Assembly: GCA_035695045.1 (NCBI GenBank) | Contig: DASSEX010000028.1 | Location: 1 to 64,000, forward strand | Source: DASSKP01 sp035695045 | GTDB taxonomy: Bacteria > Actinomycetota > Actinomycetes > JAFAQI01 | DNA length: 64,000 bases | Direction: 5' to 3' | Shown here: in pieces, positions 26,900-35,853 of the stretch | How the letters are laid out: each line of letters starts with the position of its first letter | How positions within the stretch are numbered: the stretch's first letter is position 1 | The notes under the pieces: model-generated | What the model was told of the DNA's origin: nothing | What the model saw: the letters and a program-made list of their open reading frames with translations, nothing else | Databases searched by the model: none | Position numbers and translations under genes: made by a program

Positions 26900-28021
26900 T
26901 CAGAGCCGCTCGACGACCCAGTCGATGCAGGCGGTCAGGGCTTCGACGTCGTCCGGCTCGATCGCCGGGAACATCGCGATGCGCAGCTGGTTGCGCCCGA
27001 GCTTGCGATAGGGGTCGGTGTCGACGATGCCGTTCGCCCGGAGCACCTTCGCGATCGACGCCGCGTCCACACCCTCGAAGTCGATGGTGCCGACGACGAG
27101 CGAGCGTGCGTCCGGATCCGTGACGAACGGAGTCGCGTACGGCACCTTGTCCGCCCAGGTGTAGAGGCGACCGCTGGAGTCCGCGGTGCGCCCGACCGCC
27201 CAGTCGAGACCGCCCTGCGCGTTCATCCAGTCGACCTGCTCGGCGAGGAGGAACAGAGTGGCGAGCGCCGGCGTGTTGTAGGTCTGGTTCAGTCGTGACT
27301 GCTCGACGGCGATCGCCAGGTCGAGCGCGGCGGGAACCCATCGACCCGAGCCCTTGATCCGCTCGACCCGCTCGATGGCCTTGGGCGACAGCACGGCCAG
27401 CCACAGGCCGCCGTCGCTGGCGAACGCCTTCTGCGGCGCGAAGTAGTAGGCGTCGGTCTGCCCGATGTCGACCGGCAGGCCGCCCGCGCCGCTCGTCGCG
27501 TCGATGAGCACGAGGGCGTCGTCGTCGATGCCCTCCGGCCGCTGGACCCGGACCATGACGCCCGTCGACGTCTCGTTGTGCGGCCAGCAGTAGGCGTCAA
27601 TCCCTTGCTCGGCTCTCGCCGCTGCCGGCGTACCGGGGTCGGCCTTGATCACCGACGGGTCACCGAGATGAGGAGCGGCGGCGGCCGCCTGGGCGAACTT
27701 CGCCGAGAACTCGCCGAACGACAGATGTTGCGAGCGCTGCTCGATGAGACAGAACGTCGCGATGTCCCAGAACGTCGTCGCCCCGCCGTTGCCGAGCATC
27801 ACCTCGTAGCCGTCCGGGAGCGAGAACAGCGACGCCAAGCCCTCGCGTACCCGTCCGACCACCGACTTCACGCCGGCCTGGCGGTGCGAGGTGCCCAGGT
27901 ACGACGCTCCGGTGGAGGCCAGCGCTGCGAGCTGCTCCGTCCGCACCTTCGACGGCCCGGAGCCGAAGCGTCCGTCCCGCGGGCGCAGGTCGGCTGGGAT
28001 CACGAGATCAGGCGTCGTCAC
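26900..28021 (-). CDS. serC: Phosphoserine aminotransferase
   Basis: A 373-residue PLP enzyme of the actinobacterial SerC type, which converts 3-phosphohydroxypyruvate and glutamate to phosphoserine in serine synthesis (and acts in pyridoxal phosphate synthesis in some bacteria). The start RFGSGPSKVRTEQLAAL is characteristic. The PLP-binding lysine is in YYFAPQKAFASDGG near residue 195; SHRQAGVKSVV binds phosphate. It is monocistronic, divergent from the DUF4383 gene. Confidence 0.96.
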   Translation of the reverse strand: MTTPDLVIPADLRPRDGRFGSGPSKVRTEQLAALASTGASYLGTSHRQAGVKSVVGRVREGLASLFSLPDGYEVMLGNGGATTFWDIATFCLIEQRSQHLSFGEFSAKFAQAAAAAPHLGDPSVIKADPGTPAAARAEQGIDAYCWPHNETSTGVMVRVQRPEGIDDDALVLIDATSGAGGLPVDIGQTDAYYFAPQKAFASDGGLWLAVLSPKAIERVERIKGSGRWVPAALDLAIAVEQSRLNQTYNTPALATLFLLAEQVDWMNAQGGLDWAVGRTADSSGRLYTWADKVPYATPFVTDPDARSLVVGTIDFEGVDAASIAKVLRANGIVDTDPYRKLGRNQLRIAMFPAIEPDDVEALTACIDWVVERL

Positions 28022-28135
28022 CCACTCACCCTAGGCGTTGCCCGGCCGCGGATCGAGCGCGATTGCCGCCGATCCGCAGCAGCGCGCGCTGCGAAGAACT
28101 CCTCGGACCCAGCCCCTGACCCCGAAGGAGTTCTC

Positions 28136-28591
28136 ATGTCCAGCTACGCGGACCGCGGCGCCGGTGAGCACAGCGCCCTCCAGACCGCCGCGCTGCTCGT
28201 CGGCGCCGTCTTCCTGGCCGTCGGCGTCCTCGGCTTCGTGCCCGGCATCACCACGCACTACGGCGACATGAGCGGCGCCGGCCGCGACTCGATGGCCAAG
28301 CTGCTCGGCGTCTTCCAGGTATCCGTCCTCCACAACATCGTCCATCTGCTGTTCGGCTTCATCGGCATCGCCCTCTCGCGCACGAACGCCGCCGCCCGCT
28401 CCTTCCTCGTCGGCGGCGGCATCGTCTACCTCGTGCTGTGGATCTACGGTCTTGCGATCGACCTGCACAGCTCCGCCAACTTCGTGCCGGTCAACACCGC
28501 CGACAACTGGCTGCACTTCCTCCTCGGCGCCGGCATGGTCGCCCTCGGCGTTGCGCTCGGCAAGCGGTCAGCTGCAGCAGTGGCGGCCTGA
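28136..28591 (+). CDS. DUF4383 family membrane protein
   Basis: A 151-residue protein with four helices, beginning MSSYADRGAGEHSALQTAAL. The motifs VFLAVGVLGFVPG, NIVHLLFGFIGI and NWLHFLLGAGMVALG define DUF4383, a common actinobacterial membrane family of unknown function. GAAGGAG lies 5 nt before ATG 28136. The sequence after it (28592-28777) shows no gene or clear signal. Confidence 0.88.
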   Translation: MSSYADRGAGEHSALQTAALLVGAVFLAVGVLGFVPGITTHYGDMSGAGRDSMAKLLGVFQVSVLHNIVHLLFGFIGIALSRTNAAARSFLVGGGIVYLVLWIYGLAIDLHSSANFVPVNTADNWLHFLLGAGMVALGVALGKRSAAAVAA

Positions 28592-28777
28592 GAGGAATTC
28601 AAGCGTCGTCCCATCGCGCGACGCGAAGTGCCGCCGACCAAGATCGTTGCGTTCTCTGCTGGCCGAACCGACCGAATGAGACCAGCCGAGTCCGCAATGA
28701 TCACCCGTCCCGGCCCACCGCACCAGGTCCGACGGGGACCGGAGGAGGGCGGGCTACCGCGCGAGACGAAGGAAGCC

Positions 28778-29890
28778 TCAGACCTTGGGGATCGAGCCGT
28801 AGCCCTCGACGGCATCGACCCCGCGGTTGGCCGGGCCGACGTACTTGGCGGACGGCCGGATGAGCCGGCCGGTGCGCTTCTGCTCGAGGATGTGCGCGCT
28901 CCAGCCCGCGACGCGCGCGCACGCGAACATCGACGTGAACATGTGCGCGGGAACCTCGGCGAAGTCGAGGACGACTGCCGACCAGAACTCGACGTTGGTG
29001 GCGAGCACGCGGTCGGGGTAGCGCTCCTTGAGCTCGGCGAGCGCCGCCTGCTCGAGTGCGTCCGCGATCTCGACGCGAGGCGATCCGAGCTCCTTCGCCG
29101 TACGCCGCAGGACGCGGGCGCGTGGGTCCTCGGCGCGGTAGACGCGGTGACCGAAACCCATCAGCCGCTGCTTGGAGTCCAGGAGCCGCTTGACGTAGCG
29201 GCGGGCGTCGCCTTCCTCGGCAACCTCGTCGAGCATCCTCAGCACGCGGGAGGGCGCGCCGCCGTGCAGCGGGCCCGAGAGCGCACCGATCGCGCCGGAG
29301 AGGCAGGCCGCGACGTCGGCGCCGGTCGAGGCGATGACGCGCGCGGTGAACGTGGAGGCGTTCATGCCGTGCTCGGCCGCGGACACGAAGTAGGCGTCGA
29401 CGGCCTTCACGTGCGCCGGGTCGGGCTCACCGCGCCAACGGACCATGAAGCGCTCGACGATCGTGTCGCTCTCGTCGATGCGCTTCTGGGGGACCATCGG
29501 CTGGCCGAGACCGCGAGCGGACTGCGCGACGAACGACATCGCCGTGACGGAGCACCGGGCCAGGTCGTCGCGCGCCTGCTGGTCGTCGATGTCGAGCAGC
29601 TGCTCGAGGCCCCATGCCGGGGCCAGCGTCGCGAGCGCGCTCTGCACGTCGACGCGGATGTCACCGGAGTGCACCGGGACCGGGAAGGGCTCGGCGGGCG
29701 GCAGGCCCGGGGCGAAACGACCGTCGACGAGAAGGCCCCAGACGTTGCCGTAGGACACGCGTCCGACGAGGTCCTCGATGTCGACGCCGCGGTAGCGAAG
29801 GGCCGAGCCCTCCTTGTCGGGTTCGGCGATCTCGGTCTCGAAGGCGATGACGCCTTCCAGACCGGGCTTGAACACAGTCTCGTCCGCCAT
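28778..29890 (-). CDS. citA: Citrate synthase 2
   Basis: A 370-residue citrate-synthase-fold enzyme of the actinobacterial CitA type (condensation of acetyl-CoA and oxaloacetate). Catalytic histidines are in EHGMNAST and GFGHRVYR; GALSGPLHGGAP is the substrate-binding loop. Where GltA has NVDFYTG, this protein has NVEFWSA, so Glu stands in the position of the catalytic Asp; I believe this is usual in the CitA subgroup. ATG 29890 starts MADETVFKPGLEGVIAFE. It is divergent from pdxH. Confidence 0.92.
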   Translation of the reverse strand: MADETVFKPGLEGVIAFETEIAEPDKEGSALRYRGVDIEDLVGRVSYGNVWGLLVDGRFAPGLPPAEPFPVPVHSGDIRVDVQSALATLAPAWGLEQLLDIDDQQARDDLARCSVTAMSFVAQSARGLGQPMVPQKRIDESDTIVERFMVRWRGEPDPAHVKAVDAYFVSAAEHGMNASTFTARVIASTGADVAACLSGAIGALSGPLHGGAPSRVLRMLDEVAEEGDARRYVKRLLDSKQRLMGFGHRVYRAEDPRARVLRRTAKELGSPRVEIADALEQAALAELKERYPDRVLATNVEFWSAVVLDFAEVPAHMFTSMFACARVAGWSAHILEQKRTGRLIRPSAKYVGPANRGVDAVEGYGSIPKV

Positions 29891-30002
29891 TGCGAGTGCG
29901 TCTCCTCGTGCGGTGGCAGGGATCACTGCCCGTGGACCGCGGGTACTGGGCTGCGGTGACCTCATTGTCCCCCGCAACGGGGCGCCTGAGACAGTCAGGG
30001 TG

Positions 30003-30674
30003 ATGGATCGTCCCGCCGACCCCGCCCGGATCTCCCAGGCGGACCTCGCCGCGATGCGCAGCGAGTACGCGGATGCCGGACTCACCGAGGACGGCGTACC
30101 TCCCCACCCGGTGCTGCTCTGGCACGAGTGGCTCGCGGCCGCCCGGGACGCCGCGCTCGCCGAGGTCAACGCCATGGTGCTGTCGACCGTGGACGGCGCC
30201 GGTGCGCCGAGCAGCCGGATGGTGCTGTGCAAGTACGCCGACGAGGCGGGATTCGTCTTCTACACGAACTACGACTCGCGCAAGGCCGCCGAGATCGACG
30301 CCAACCCGCAGGTGAGCCTGCTCTTTCCGTGGCACCCGCTCGGGCGGCAAGTGCGCGTCGAGGGGGTGGCTGCTCGCGTCGCCGAGGAGGAGTCGGCGTC
30401 GTACTTCGCCACCCGCCCGCGCGGTGCCCAGATCGGCGCGTGGGCGAGTCACCAGTCGTCCGTCATCCAGTCGCGCGCGGATCTCGAGCGGGACGTCGCT
30501 GCCGTCGTCGAACGGTTCGGCGAGGGCGACGTGCCGCTGCCTCCGCACTGGGGCGGCTATCGCGTACGGCCCGAGCGGGTGGAGTTCTGGCAGGGCCGTC
30601 CGGACCGGCTGCACGACCGGCTGCGCTACGTCCGCGCCCCCGACCGCTGGCGGATCGAGAGACTGTCGCCGTGA
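30003..30674 (+). CDS. pdxH: Pyridoxamine 5'-phosphate oxidase
   Basis: A 223-residue FMN enzyme that oxidises pyridoxine or pyridoxamine 5'-phosphate to PLP. Family motifs are AMVLSTVDGAGAPSSRMVL, FVFYTNYDSRKAAEI, and the C-terminal VEFWQGRPDRLHDRLRY that contacts substrate. ATG 30003 is used (GTG 30000 is adjacent). It is divergent from citA and followed 9 bp later by an MFS gene. Confidence 0.96.
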   Translation: MDRPADPARISQADLAAMRSEYADAGLTEDGVPPHPVLLWHEWLAAARDAALAEVNAMVLSTVDGAGAPSSRMVLCKYADEAGFVFYTNYDSRKAAEIDANPQVSLLFPWHPLGRQVRVEGVAARVAEEESASYFATRPRGAQIGAWASHQSSVIQSRADLERDVAAVVERFGEGDVPLPPHWGGYRVRPERVEFWQGRPDRLHDRLRYVRAPDRWRIERLSP

Positions 30675-30683
30675 GCGACCGGC

Positions 30684-31970
30684 ATGGCTGAGGCGCCCAC
30701 GGAGACGGTCGAGGCGCCGCCGGCGCGACTGTCGCGCTGGCGACGGATCGCCGCGGACACGACCCCGCTCCGGGAGAGTGCGGACTATCGCCGCTGGTGG
30801 GCGGGCTACTCGCTGTCGTTCACCGGCACCCAGCTCACGCAGTTCGCGATCCCGCTGCAGGTCTACGCGATCACGCACTCATCGCTGTACGTCGGCCTCG
30901 TCGGGCTGGTCGTCGTGGGGCCGCTCGTGGTCATGGGCCTGTTCGGCGGGGCGATCGCCGACGCGGTGGATCGCCGCCGGCTGACTCTCATCACCGGCAG
31001 TGTGCTCATGGCGCTGTCGACGCTGCTGGCTGTCCTGGCCGCGGCCGGCGTGCACCGTCTGTCGCTGCTCTACGTCATTGCCGGCGTACAGGGCGCGTTC
31101 AGTGCCACGGACTCTTCAGCTCGCGGTGCGATCCTCCCGAGGCTGGTGCGACGCGAGCTGCTGCCGTCGGCGAACGCGCTGGGACAGCTCGGCTTCCAGA
31201 CCGGCCTCTCGGCCGGGCCCCTGCTCGGCGGCGTGCTCGTCGGCAGCCTCGGGTTCGCGTGGGCCTACGGACTCGATGCGCTGTCGTTCGTCGCGGTGCT
31301 CTATGCGATCTGGCGGCTACCCGCGATGCCGCCCGAGGGCGGCGGCAGCCGGGCCGGCGTCGCGTCGGTGCTGGAAGGCCTGCGCTTCCTCGGTCCGCGC
31401 AAGAACCTGCTGATGACGTTCCTCGTCGACATCAACGCGATGGTCTTCGGCATGCCGCGGGCGCTCTTCCCGGCGATCGGGGTGACGTGGTTCCACGGTG
31501 GCGCGGGCACCGTCGGCCTGCTCGCCGCGGCACCCTCCCTGGGGGCGCTTCTCGGCGCGATGACGTCGGGGTGGGCGGCGCACGTCCGCCGGCAGGGTCT
31601 TGCGGTGCTGGTGTCGGTGGTGATCTGGGGCGGGTCGATCGCACTCTTCGGGTTCACCCGGACGTTGTGGGTCGCCCTCGTCCTGCTGGGCATCGCCGGC
31701 GCCGCCGACATGGTCAGCGCGATCTTCCGGAACACGATCCTGCAGGTCGCGACCCCGGACTCGCTGCGGGGTCGACTCCAGGGCGTCTTCATCGTGGTGG
31801 TGACCGGCGGACCACGGATCGGGGACGTCGAGGCCGGCTCGGTGGCCGCGGCGTTCGGGACCCAGATCTCGGTCGTCACCGGCGGCCTGGCCTGCGTCGC
31901 GGGAGTGGGAATCCTGGCCGCGATGTTCCCGTCGTTCGCGCGCTACGACGGCGAGGATCCGGTGCCCTGA
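30684..31970 (+). CDS. MFS transporter (EntS-like exporter)
   Basis: A 428-residue, ~12-helix major facilitator of the MFS_3 branch. The cytoplasmic N-terminus runs ~40 residues to ADYRRWWAGYSLSFTGTQLT; loop 2-3 has GGAIADAVDRRRLTLITG. It starts 9 bp after pdxH, suggesting co-transcription, although a functional link to PLP synthesis is not evident. The substrate is unknown. Confidence 0.88.
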   Translation: MAEAPTETVEAPPARLSRWRRIAADTTPLRESADYRRWWAGYSLSFTGTQLTQFAIPLQVYAITHSSLYVGLVGLVVVGPLVVMGLFGGAIADAVDRRRLTLITGSVLMALSTLLAVLAAAGVHRLSLLYVIAGVQGAFSATDSSARGAILPRLVRRELLPSANALGQLGFQTGLSAGPLLGGVLVGSLGFAWAYGLDALSFVAVLYAIWRLPAMPPEGGGSRAGVASVLEGLRFLGPRKNLLMTFLVDINAMVFGMPRALFPAIGVTWFHGGAGTVGLLAAAPSLGALLGAMTSGWAAHVRRQGLAVLVSVVIWGGSIALFGFTRTLWVALVLLGIAGAADMVSAIFRNTILQVATPDSLRGRLQGVFIVVVTGGPRIGDVEAGSVAAAFGTQISVVTGGLACVAGVGILAAMFPSFARYDGEDPVP

Positions 31971-31991
31971 CCGACCTGCGAGAATTACCCC

Positions 31992-33275
31992 ATGTCCTCC
32001 TATGAGCTCCGGTACGACGACGAGTCGCTGCCTCTCGAGACCGTCGACGGCACTGAGCCACCGTTCGGCGTACACATCGGCAAGCTGCTCTCCACGACCG
32101 GCCGGGTGACGTTCGACCCCGGCTACGGCAACACCGCGCCTTCGGTGTCGGCCATCACGTTCATCGACGGTGACGCCGGCATCCTGCGCTACCGCGGATA
32201 TCCGATCGAGCAGCTGGCGGAGAGCTCGACGTTCCTCGAGACGTCGTACCTTCTGATCTGCGGCGAGCTGCCGACGAAGGAGCAGCTGGCGGACTTCGAG
32301 CAGCGGATCAAGACGCACACGCTCCTGCACGAGGAGTTCAAGAGCTTCTTCGCCGGGTTCCCGCGCGACGCGCACCCGATGCCGGTGCTCGCGTCGGCGG
32401 TGAGCGCGCTGTCGACCTTCTACCAGGACAGCCTCGACCCCTTCGACGAGGAGCACGTCGAGCAGTCGACCGTTCGTCTGCTCGCGAAGGTGCCGACGAT
32501 CGCCGCCTACGCCTACAAGAAGGCGGTCGGCCAGCCGCTGCTCTATCCCGACAACTCGCTCGGGTACGTCGAGAACTTCCTGCGCATGTGCTTCGGCGTG
32601 CCGGCGGAGCCCTACGAGGTCGATCCCGAGGTCGCGAAGGTTCTCGACATGCTGTTCATCCTGCATGCCGACCACGAGCAGAACTGCTCGACGTCGACGG
32701 TGCGGATGGTCGGCTCGTCGCACGCCAACCTGTTCGCGTCGATCTCCGCCGGCGTCAACGCCCTGTTCGGTCCACTGCATGGTGGCGCCAACCAGGCCGT
32801 CCTGGAGATGCTCGAAGGCATCCAGGCCGACGGCGGCGATGTTGCGGCGTTCGTCCGGCGGGTCAAGGACAAGGAGCCGGGCGTCAAGCTCATGGGCTTC
32901 GGTCACCGTGTCTACAAGAGCTTCGACCCGCGCGCGGCCGTCGTGAAGAAGGCAGCCCGTGACGTGCTCGAGAAGATGAACAAGCCTGACCCGCTGCTCG
33001 ACCTCGCGATGCAGCTCGAGGAGGTCGCGCTCGCCGACGACTACTTCGTCGAGCGCAAGCTCTACCCGAACGTCGACTTCTACACCGGCGTCATCTACAA
33101 GGCGATGGGCTTCCCGACGCGGATGTTCACGGTGCTGTTCGCGCTCGGCCGGTTGCCCGGCTGGATCGCCCAGTGGCGGGAGATGATGGCCGACCCGTCG
33201 ACGAAGATCGGCCGGCCGCGCCAGGTCTACACCGGCCCCGGCGAGCGCAAGTACGTCGCCCTCAACGACCGCTGA
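31992..33275 (+). CDS. gltA: Citrate synthase (type II)
   Basis: A 427-residue citrate synthase, the entry enzyme of the TCA cycle. It has the N-terminal beta domain (ITFIDGDAGILRYRGYPIEQ), the catalytic His in LHADHEQNCST, the CoA-site FGPLHGGANQ, the second His in GFGHRVYK and the catalytic Asp in YPNVDFYTGV. The length and the HEQNCSTST motif fit the hexameric, NADH-sensitive type. It lies 21 bp after the MFS gene and ends before palindromic repeat copy 2. Confidence 0.97.
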   Translation: MSSYELRYDDESLPLETVDGTEPPFGVHIGKLLSTTGRVTFDPGYGNTAPSVSAITFIDGDAGILRYRGYPIEQLAESSTFLETSYLLICGELPTKEQLADFEQRIKTHTLLHEEFKSFFAGFPRDAHPMPVLASAVSALSTFYQDSLDPFDEEHVEQSTVRLLAKVPTIAAYAYKKAVGQPLLYPDNSLGYVENFLRMCFGVPAEPYEVDPEVAKVLDMLFILHADHEQNCSTSTVRMVGSSHANLFASISAGVNALFGPLHGGANQAVLEMLEGIQADGGDVAAFVRRVKDKEPGVKLMGFGHRVYKSFDPRAAVVKKAARDVLEKMNKPDPLLDLAMQLEEVALADDYFVERKLYPNVDFYTGVIYKAMGFPTRMFTVLFALGRLPGWIAQWREMMADPSTKIGRPRQVYTGPGERKYVALNDR

Positions 33276-33281
33276 GCCTGT

Positions 33282-33343
33282 GTTGAGTGCGACGTAATCC
33301 CCCTAAGTGGGCGTCGCCCAAGGGGGATTACGTCGCACTCGAC
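33282..33343. repeat. Dispersed palindromic repeat, copy 2
   Basis: Arms 33282-33304 and 33321-33343 match copy 1 (16295-16356) at the same start, GTTGAGTGCGACGTAATCCC, with one A-to-G change in the right arm. The loop is different and forms an extra stem TGGGC-GTC-GCCCA (33308-33320). It lies between convergent gltA and the propeller gene, where it can serve as a bidirectional terminator. Confidence 0.85.
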
Positions 33344-33364
33344 CTGGCGTGCGCAGCGCTACGG

Positions 33365-35293
33365 CTACTGGACGATGAGCGTGCCCTTCATGCCTGGGTG
33401 AAGGGTGCACAGGAACGAGTAGGTCCCGGGCTTGAGTGAGCTGACGCCGAGCACCTCCTCTGTCTGGCTCAGACCGATCAGCGGCGAGTAGAACAGTGGG
33501 CACTGGTGCTTGCGGAACTGCCGGCACCATTTCGCCTTGCCGCTCGTCAATGCCTTGTGGTCCGCGGCGACGTCCTGTACGACGTTGTGCCGTACGACGT
33601 CGAAGTTGGCGTACTGCAGCTTGCCGCCGCGCTGCACCACCATGAGCGGCGTCGCATAGCCGTAGGACTGTGCCTGCGGCAGCGAGACGACCGTGGACTC
33701 CGCGTTCGGTGCCGCCGACGTCGGCGACGCCGCCCGAGACCCCGGCAGCGCGATGCCCGGCCGGTAGGCGATGACGTAGCCGTTCGGCAGACCGGTCATG
33801 CCGATCGCCGCGTAGACCGTGTGCCGGGCGATGGCGACCCCGCCCCAGCTCGCCGCGACGTCACCGGCGCCGACGTCGGCACCCATCCAGTGGTGCAGCA
33901 GCGGCACGCCGGTCGCGCTGTCGTAGGCGTCGAGGAAGCCGGTCAGACCCACCGTGTAGACGATGCCGGCGGCCGTGGACACCGGGTTGCCCCAGTGCGC
34001 ACCGTCGCCGATCGGTGCCACCCAGCGCGGTGTGCCGCTCGCCCGGTCCAGCGACCAGAGGTAACCGCTGATCGTGATCGGCCCGTAGACGCTCTTGCCG
34101 TCGTACGCCGTCGAGCCGACGATGCCGCCGACTGCACTGGGCGGACCCACCGGGGTCTGCCAGACGCTCTTCATCGTGCGGCCGTCGATGAGGTGGTAGT
34201 AGCCGGACTTCTGCCCGGCGCCGACGAGCACCCGGTTACCCGTGCGGATCAGGTTGGGCGAAGCGCCGAAGTCCATGTCCATGTCGGCACAGGAACCCAC
34301 GCCCGTCGGGTAGTAGGGCGCCGGGTTTCCAGGAATGTCGACGCACGGCGTGCCCTGAAACGCCGTCGTGTAGGTCTCGGGTGTGCCGTCGTAGGTGCCG
34401 ATGATGTCGCCGAAGGTGCGGCTGTGCCGGTCGAGATCGACCTTGATGACGGCGTCGGCGTTCCTCGCAGGCACGTTCTCGTGGAACGGGTTGCCGGTGC
34501 CGACGTAGGCGACCTTGGCCCTGGTGTCCACGGCAGGGGTCGACCACACGGTCGCCCCGCCCTGCTTGGCGTTCTTCGCCGGCTTCTGGACGGTGTAGAC
34601 CTTCTTCAGGACGCGGCCGGCCTGTGCGCCGCGGGTCTCGATCAGGACGTAGGCGCCCTGGAACGCGTAACGCTCCGACTCCGAAGCCAGCTCAGCCGAG
34701 CCGCCCGACACGCCCTCGAACAGCACACCGTCGAACACGACCGGGCTGCCGTAGGCGTCCGCACCGTTCTGCGAGTCGGTGATGGTCTCCCAGCGCACCT
34801 TGCCGGTGCGCTGGTCGAGCGCGGCGACGTACGGCTTGCCTATGCGTCCCACCGCGACGAAGACCTGGCCCTCGGCGACGGTCGGCGACGAGGTGATCTC
34901 GTTACCGTCCTTGTCGACCTTCGTCGACCACACCTTCTGCCCGGTGTCGGCGTTGACCGCGAACACCCAACCGGTCGTCGAGCCGATGTACATGCACCCG
35001 CCGGCGATGACCGGCGTGCCGGTGAAGTCGCCGTCGCCGCCGCCGTCCTTCGCCGAGAACGCCCATGCCTTGGTCAGGGTCGGGACGACGGTGGTCGTCA
35101 GCGTCTTCTCCGCCGGCTGGGAGCGGGTGTTGGAGGAGTCATGCCCGTACGATGGCCAGTCGCCGCCGGGCTTCGCGGGGGAGGCGCATGAGGCGGGTCG
35201 CGCCGCCGCACCGGCTGACGTGAGAGCGCCGGCGGCAGGGGCGACGAGAGCGACCGCAGCCATGACCGGCAGTAGGCGGCGCGACCCGAGCAT
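33365..35293 (-). CDS. Secreted PQQ-type beta-propeller fused to a C-terminal cupredoxin
   Basis: A 642-residue exported protein. ATG 35293 (GAGGTG upstream) gives the signal MLGSRRLLPVMAAVALVAP. Residues of about 35-520 are an eight-bladed quinoprotein-dehydrogenase-like propeller with WPSYGHDSSNTRSQP at the front and repeated blade motifs (GWVFAVNADTGQKVW, YVAALDQRTGKVRWE, YLWSLDRASGTPRWV), resembling PVA-dehydrogenase-type enzymes. The last ~90 residues are a cupredoxin with type 1 copper ligands H569 (VRHNV), C629, H632 and M635 (CTLHPGM). PVA dehydrogenase carries cytochrome c here instead; copper would be the electron exit. PQQ binding is not proven. It is last in a coupled gene series. 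Confidence 0.8.
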   Translation of the reverse strand: MLGSRRLLPVMAAVALVAPAAGALTSAGAAARPASCASPAKPGGDWPSYGHDSSNTRSQPAEKTLTTTVVPTLTKAWAFSAKDGGGDGDFTGTPVIAGGCMYIGSTTGWVFAVNADTGQKVWSTKVDKDGNEITSSPTVAEGQVFVAVGRIGKPYVAALDQRTGKVRWETITDSQNGADAYGSPVVFDGVLFEGVSGGSAELASESERYAFQGAYVLIETRGAQAGRVLKKVYTVQKPAKNAKQGGATVWSTPAVDTRAKVAYVGTGNPFHENVPARNADAVIKVDLDRHSRTFGDIIGTYDGTPETYTTAFQGTPCVDIPGNPAPYYPTGVGSCADMDMDFGASPNLIRTGNRVLVGAGQKSGYYHLIDGRTMKSVWQTPVGPPSAVGGIVGSTAYDGKSVYGPITISGYLWSLDRASGTPRWVAPIGDGAHWGNPVSTAAGIVYTVGLTGFLDAYDSATGVPLLHHWMGADVGAGDVAASWGGVAIARHTVYAAIGMTGLPNGYVIAYRPGIALPGSRAASPTSAAPNAESTVVSLPQAQSYGYATPLMVVQRGGKLQYANFDVVRHNVVQDVAADHKALTSGKAKWCRQFRKHQCPLFYSPLIGLSQTEEVLGVSSLKPGTYSFLCTLHPGMKGTLIVQ

Positions 35294-35853
35294 CAGGACA
35301 CCTCGATCTTGCTGAAGTGGATGGTTCCTACATCCGCGTTCGGACAGGCACTCGACTGCTGGAGACCGAACTCGACGACGAGGGTCTTCGGGAACGGTCC
35401 CTCCGGCATGTACGGCCTCAACCCGACAGTGCCCGAACCCGTGACCGCGCCACGGACGGTCTTCAGGCCGTACCAGTGGTGGTTGCCCTTCGCGGTGTCG
35501 CGCAGTCCGAGCTGCACGAAGGTGAACGGGTCGACCGCCGCCGAGTCGTACGTCGCCACGACCTTGTGCACCGCGCGCGTCGCACGGAACACGACGAGCA
35601 GCTTCGCGTAGGGCGCGCCCTTGGTGCAGTTGATGACTCCGGGGATCGGGTAGATCCGCCCGACCGTCACGGTGCCGTCCGAGGTGGCGGAGTGGTAGCT
35701 GAAGGAGTCGCCGCCGGATGGACCGAGCTTGAACGGCGCTCCGTAGCTCTTGCTCTTGGCCGGAGCGGCGCCCGCAGGCAGGGCGACGACGAGCGCGGCG
35801 GCACAACCGGCTGAGGCGAGCAGACGTAGAACGCGCGGCATGCGGCTCCTCAT
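35293..35853 (-). CDS. Small secreted protein of the copper cluster
   Basis: A 186-residue exported protein. ATG 35853 overlaps the amidohydrolase stop (ATGA), and its own stop overlaps the next ATG (TGATG), so it is translationally coupled on both sides. The signal is MRSRMPRVLRLLASAGCAAA with cleavage after AGAAPA. The mature part is beta-rich with one cysteine pair candidate (INCTKG and SSACPN) and no His/Met copper pattern. It could be a chaperone, adaptor or substrate-binding subunit; no family is recognised. Confidence 0.72.
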   Translation of the reverse strand: MRSRMPRVLRLLASAGCAAALVVALPAGAAPAKSKSYGAPFKLGPSGGDSFSYHSATSDGTVTVGRIYPIPGVINCTKGAPYAKLLVVFRATRAVHKVVATYDSAAVDPFTFVQLGLRDTAKGNHHWYGLKTVRGAVTGSGTVGLRPYMPEGPFPKTLVVEFGLQQSSACPNADVGTIHFSKIEVS

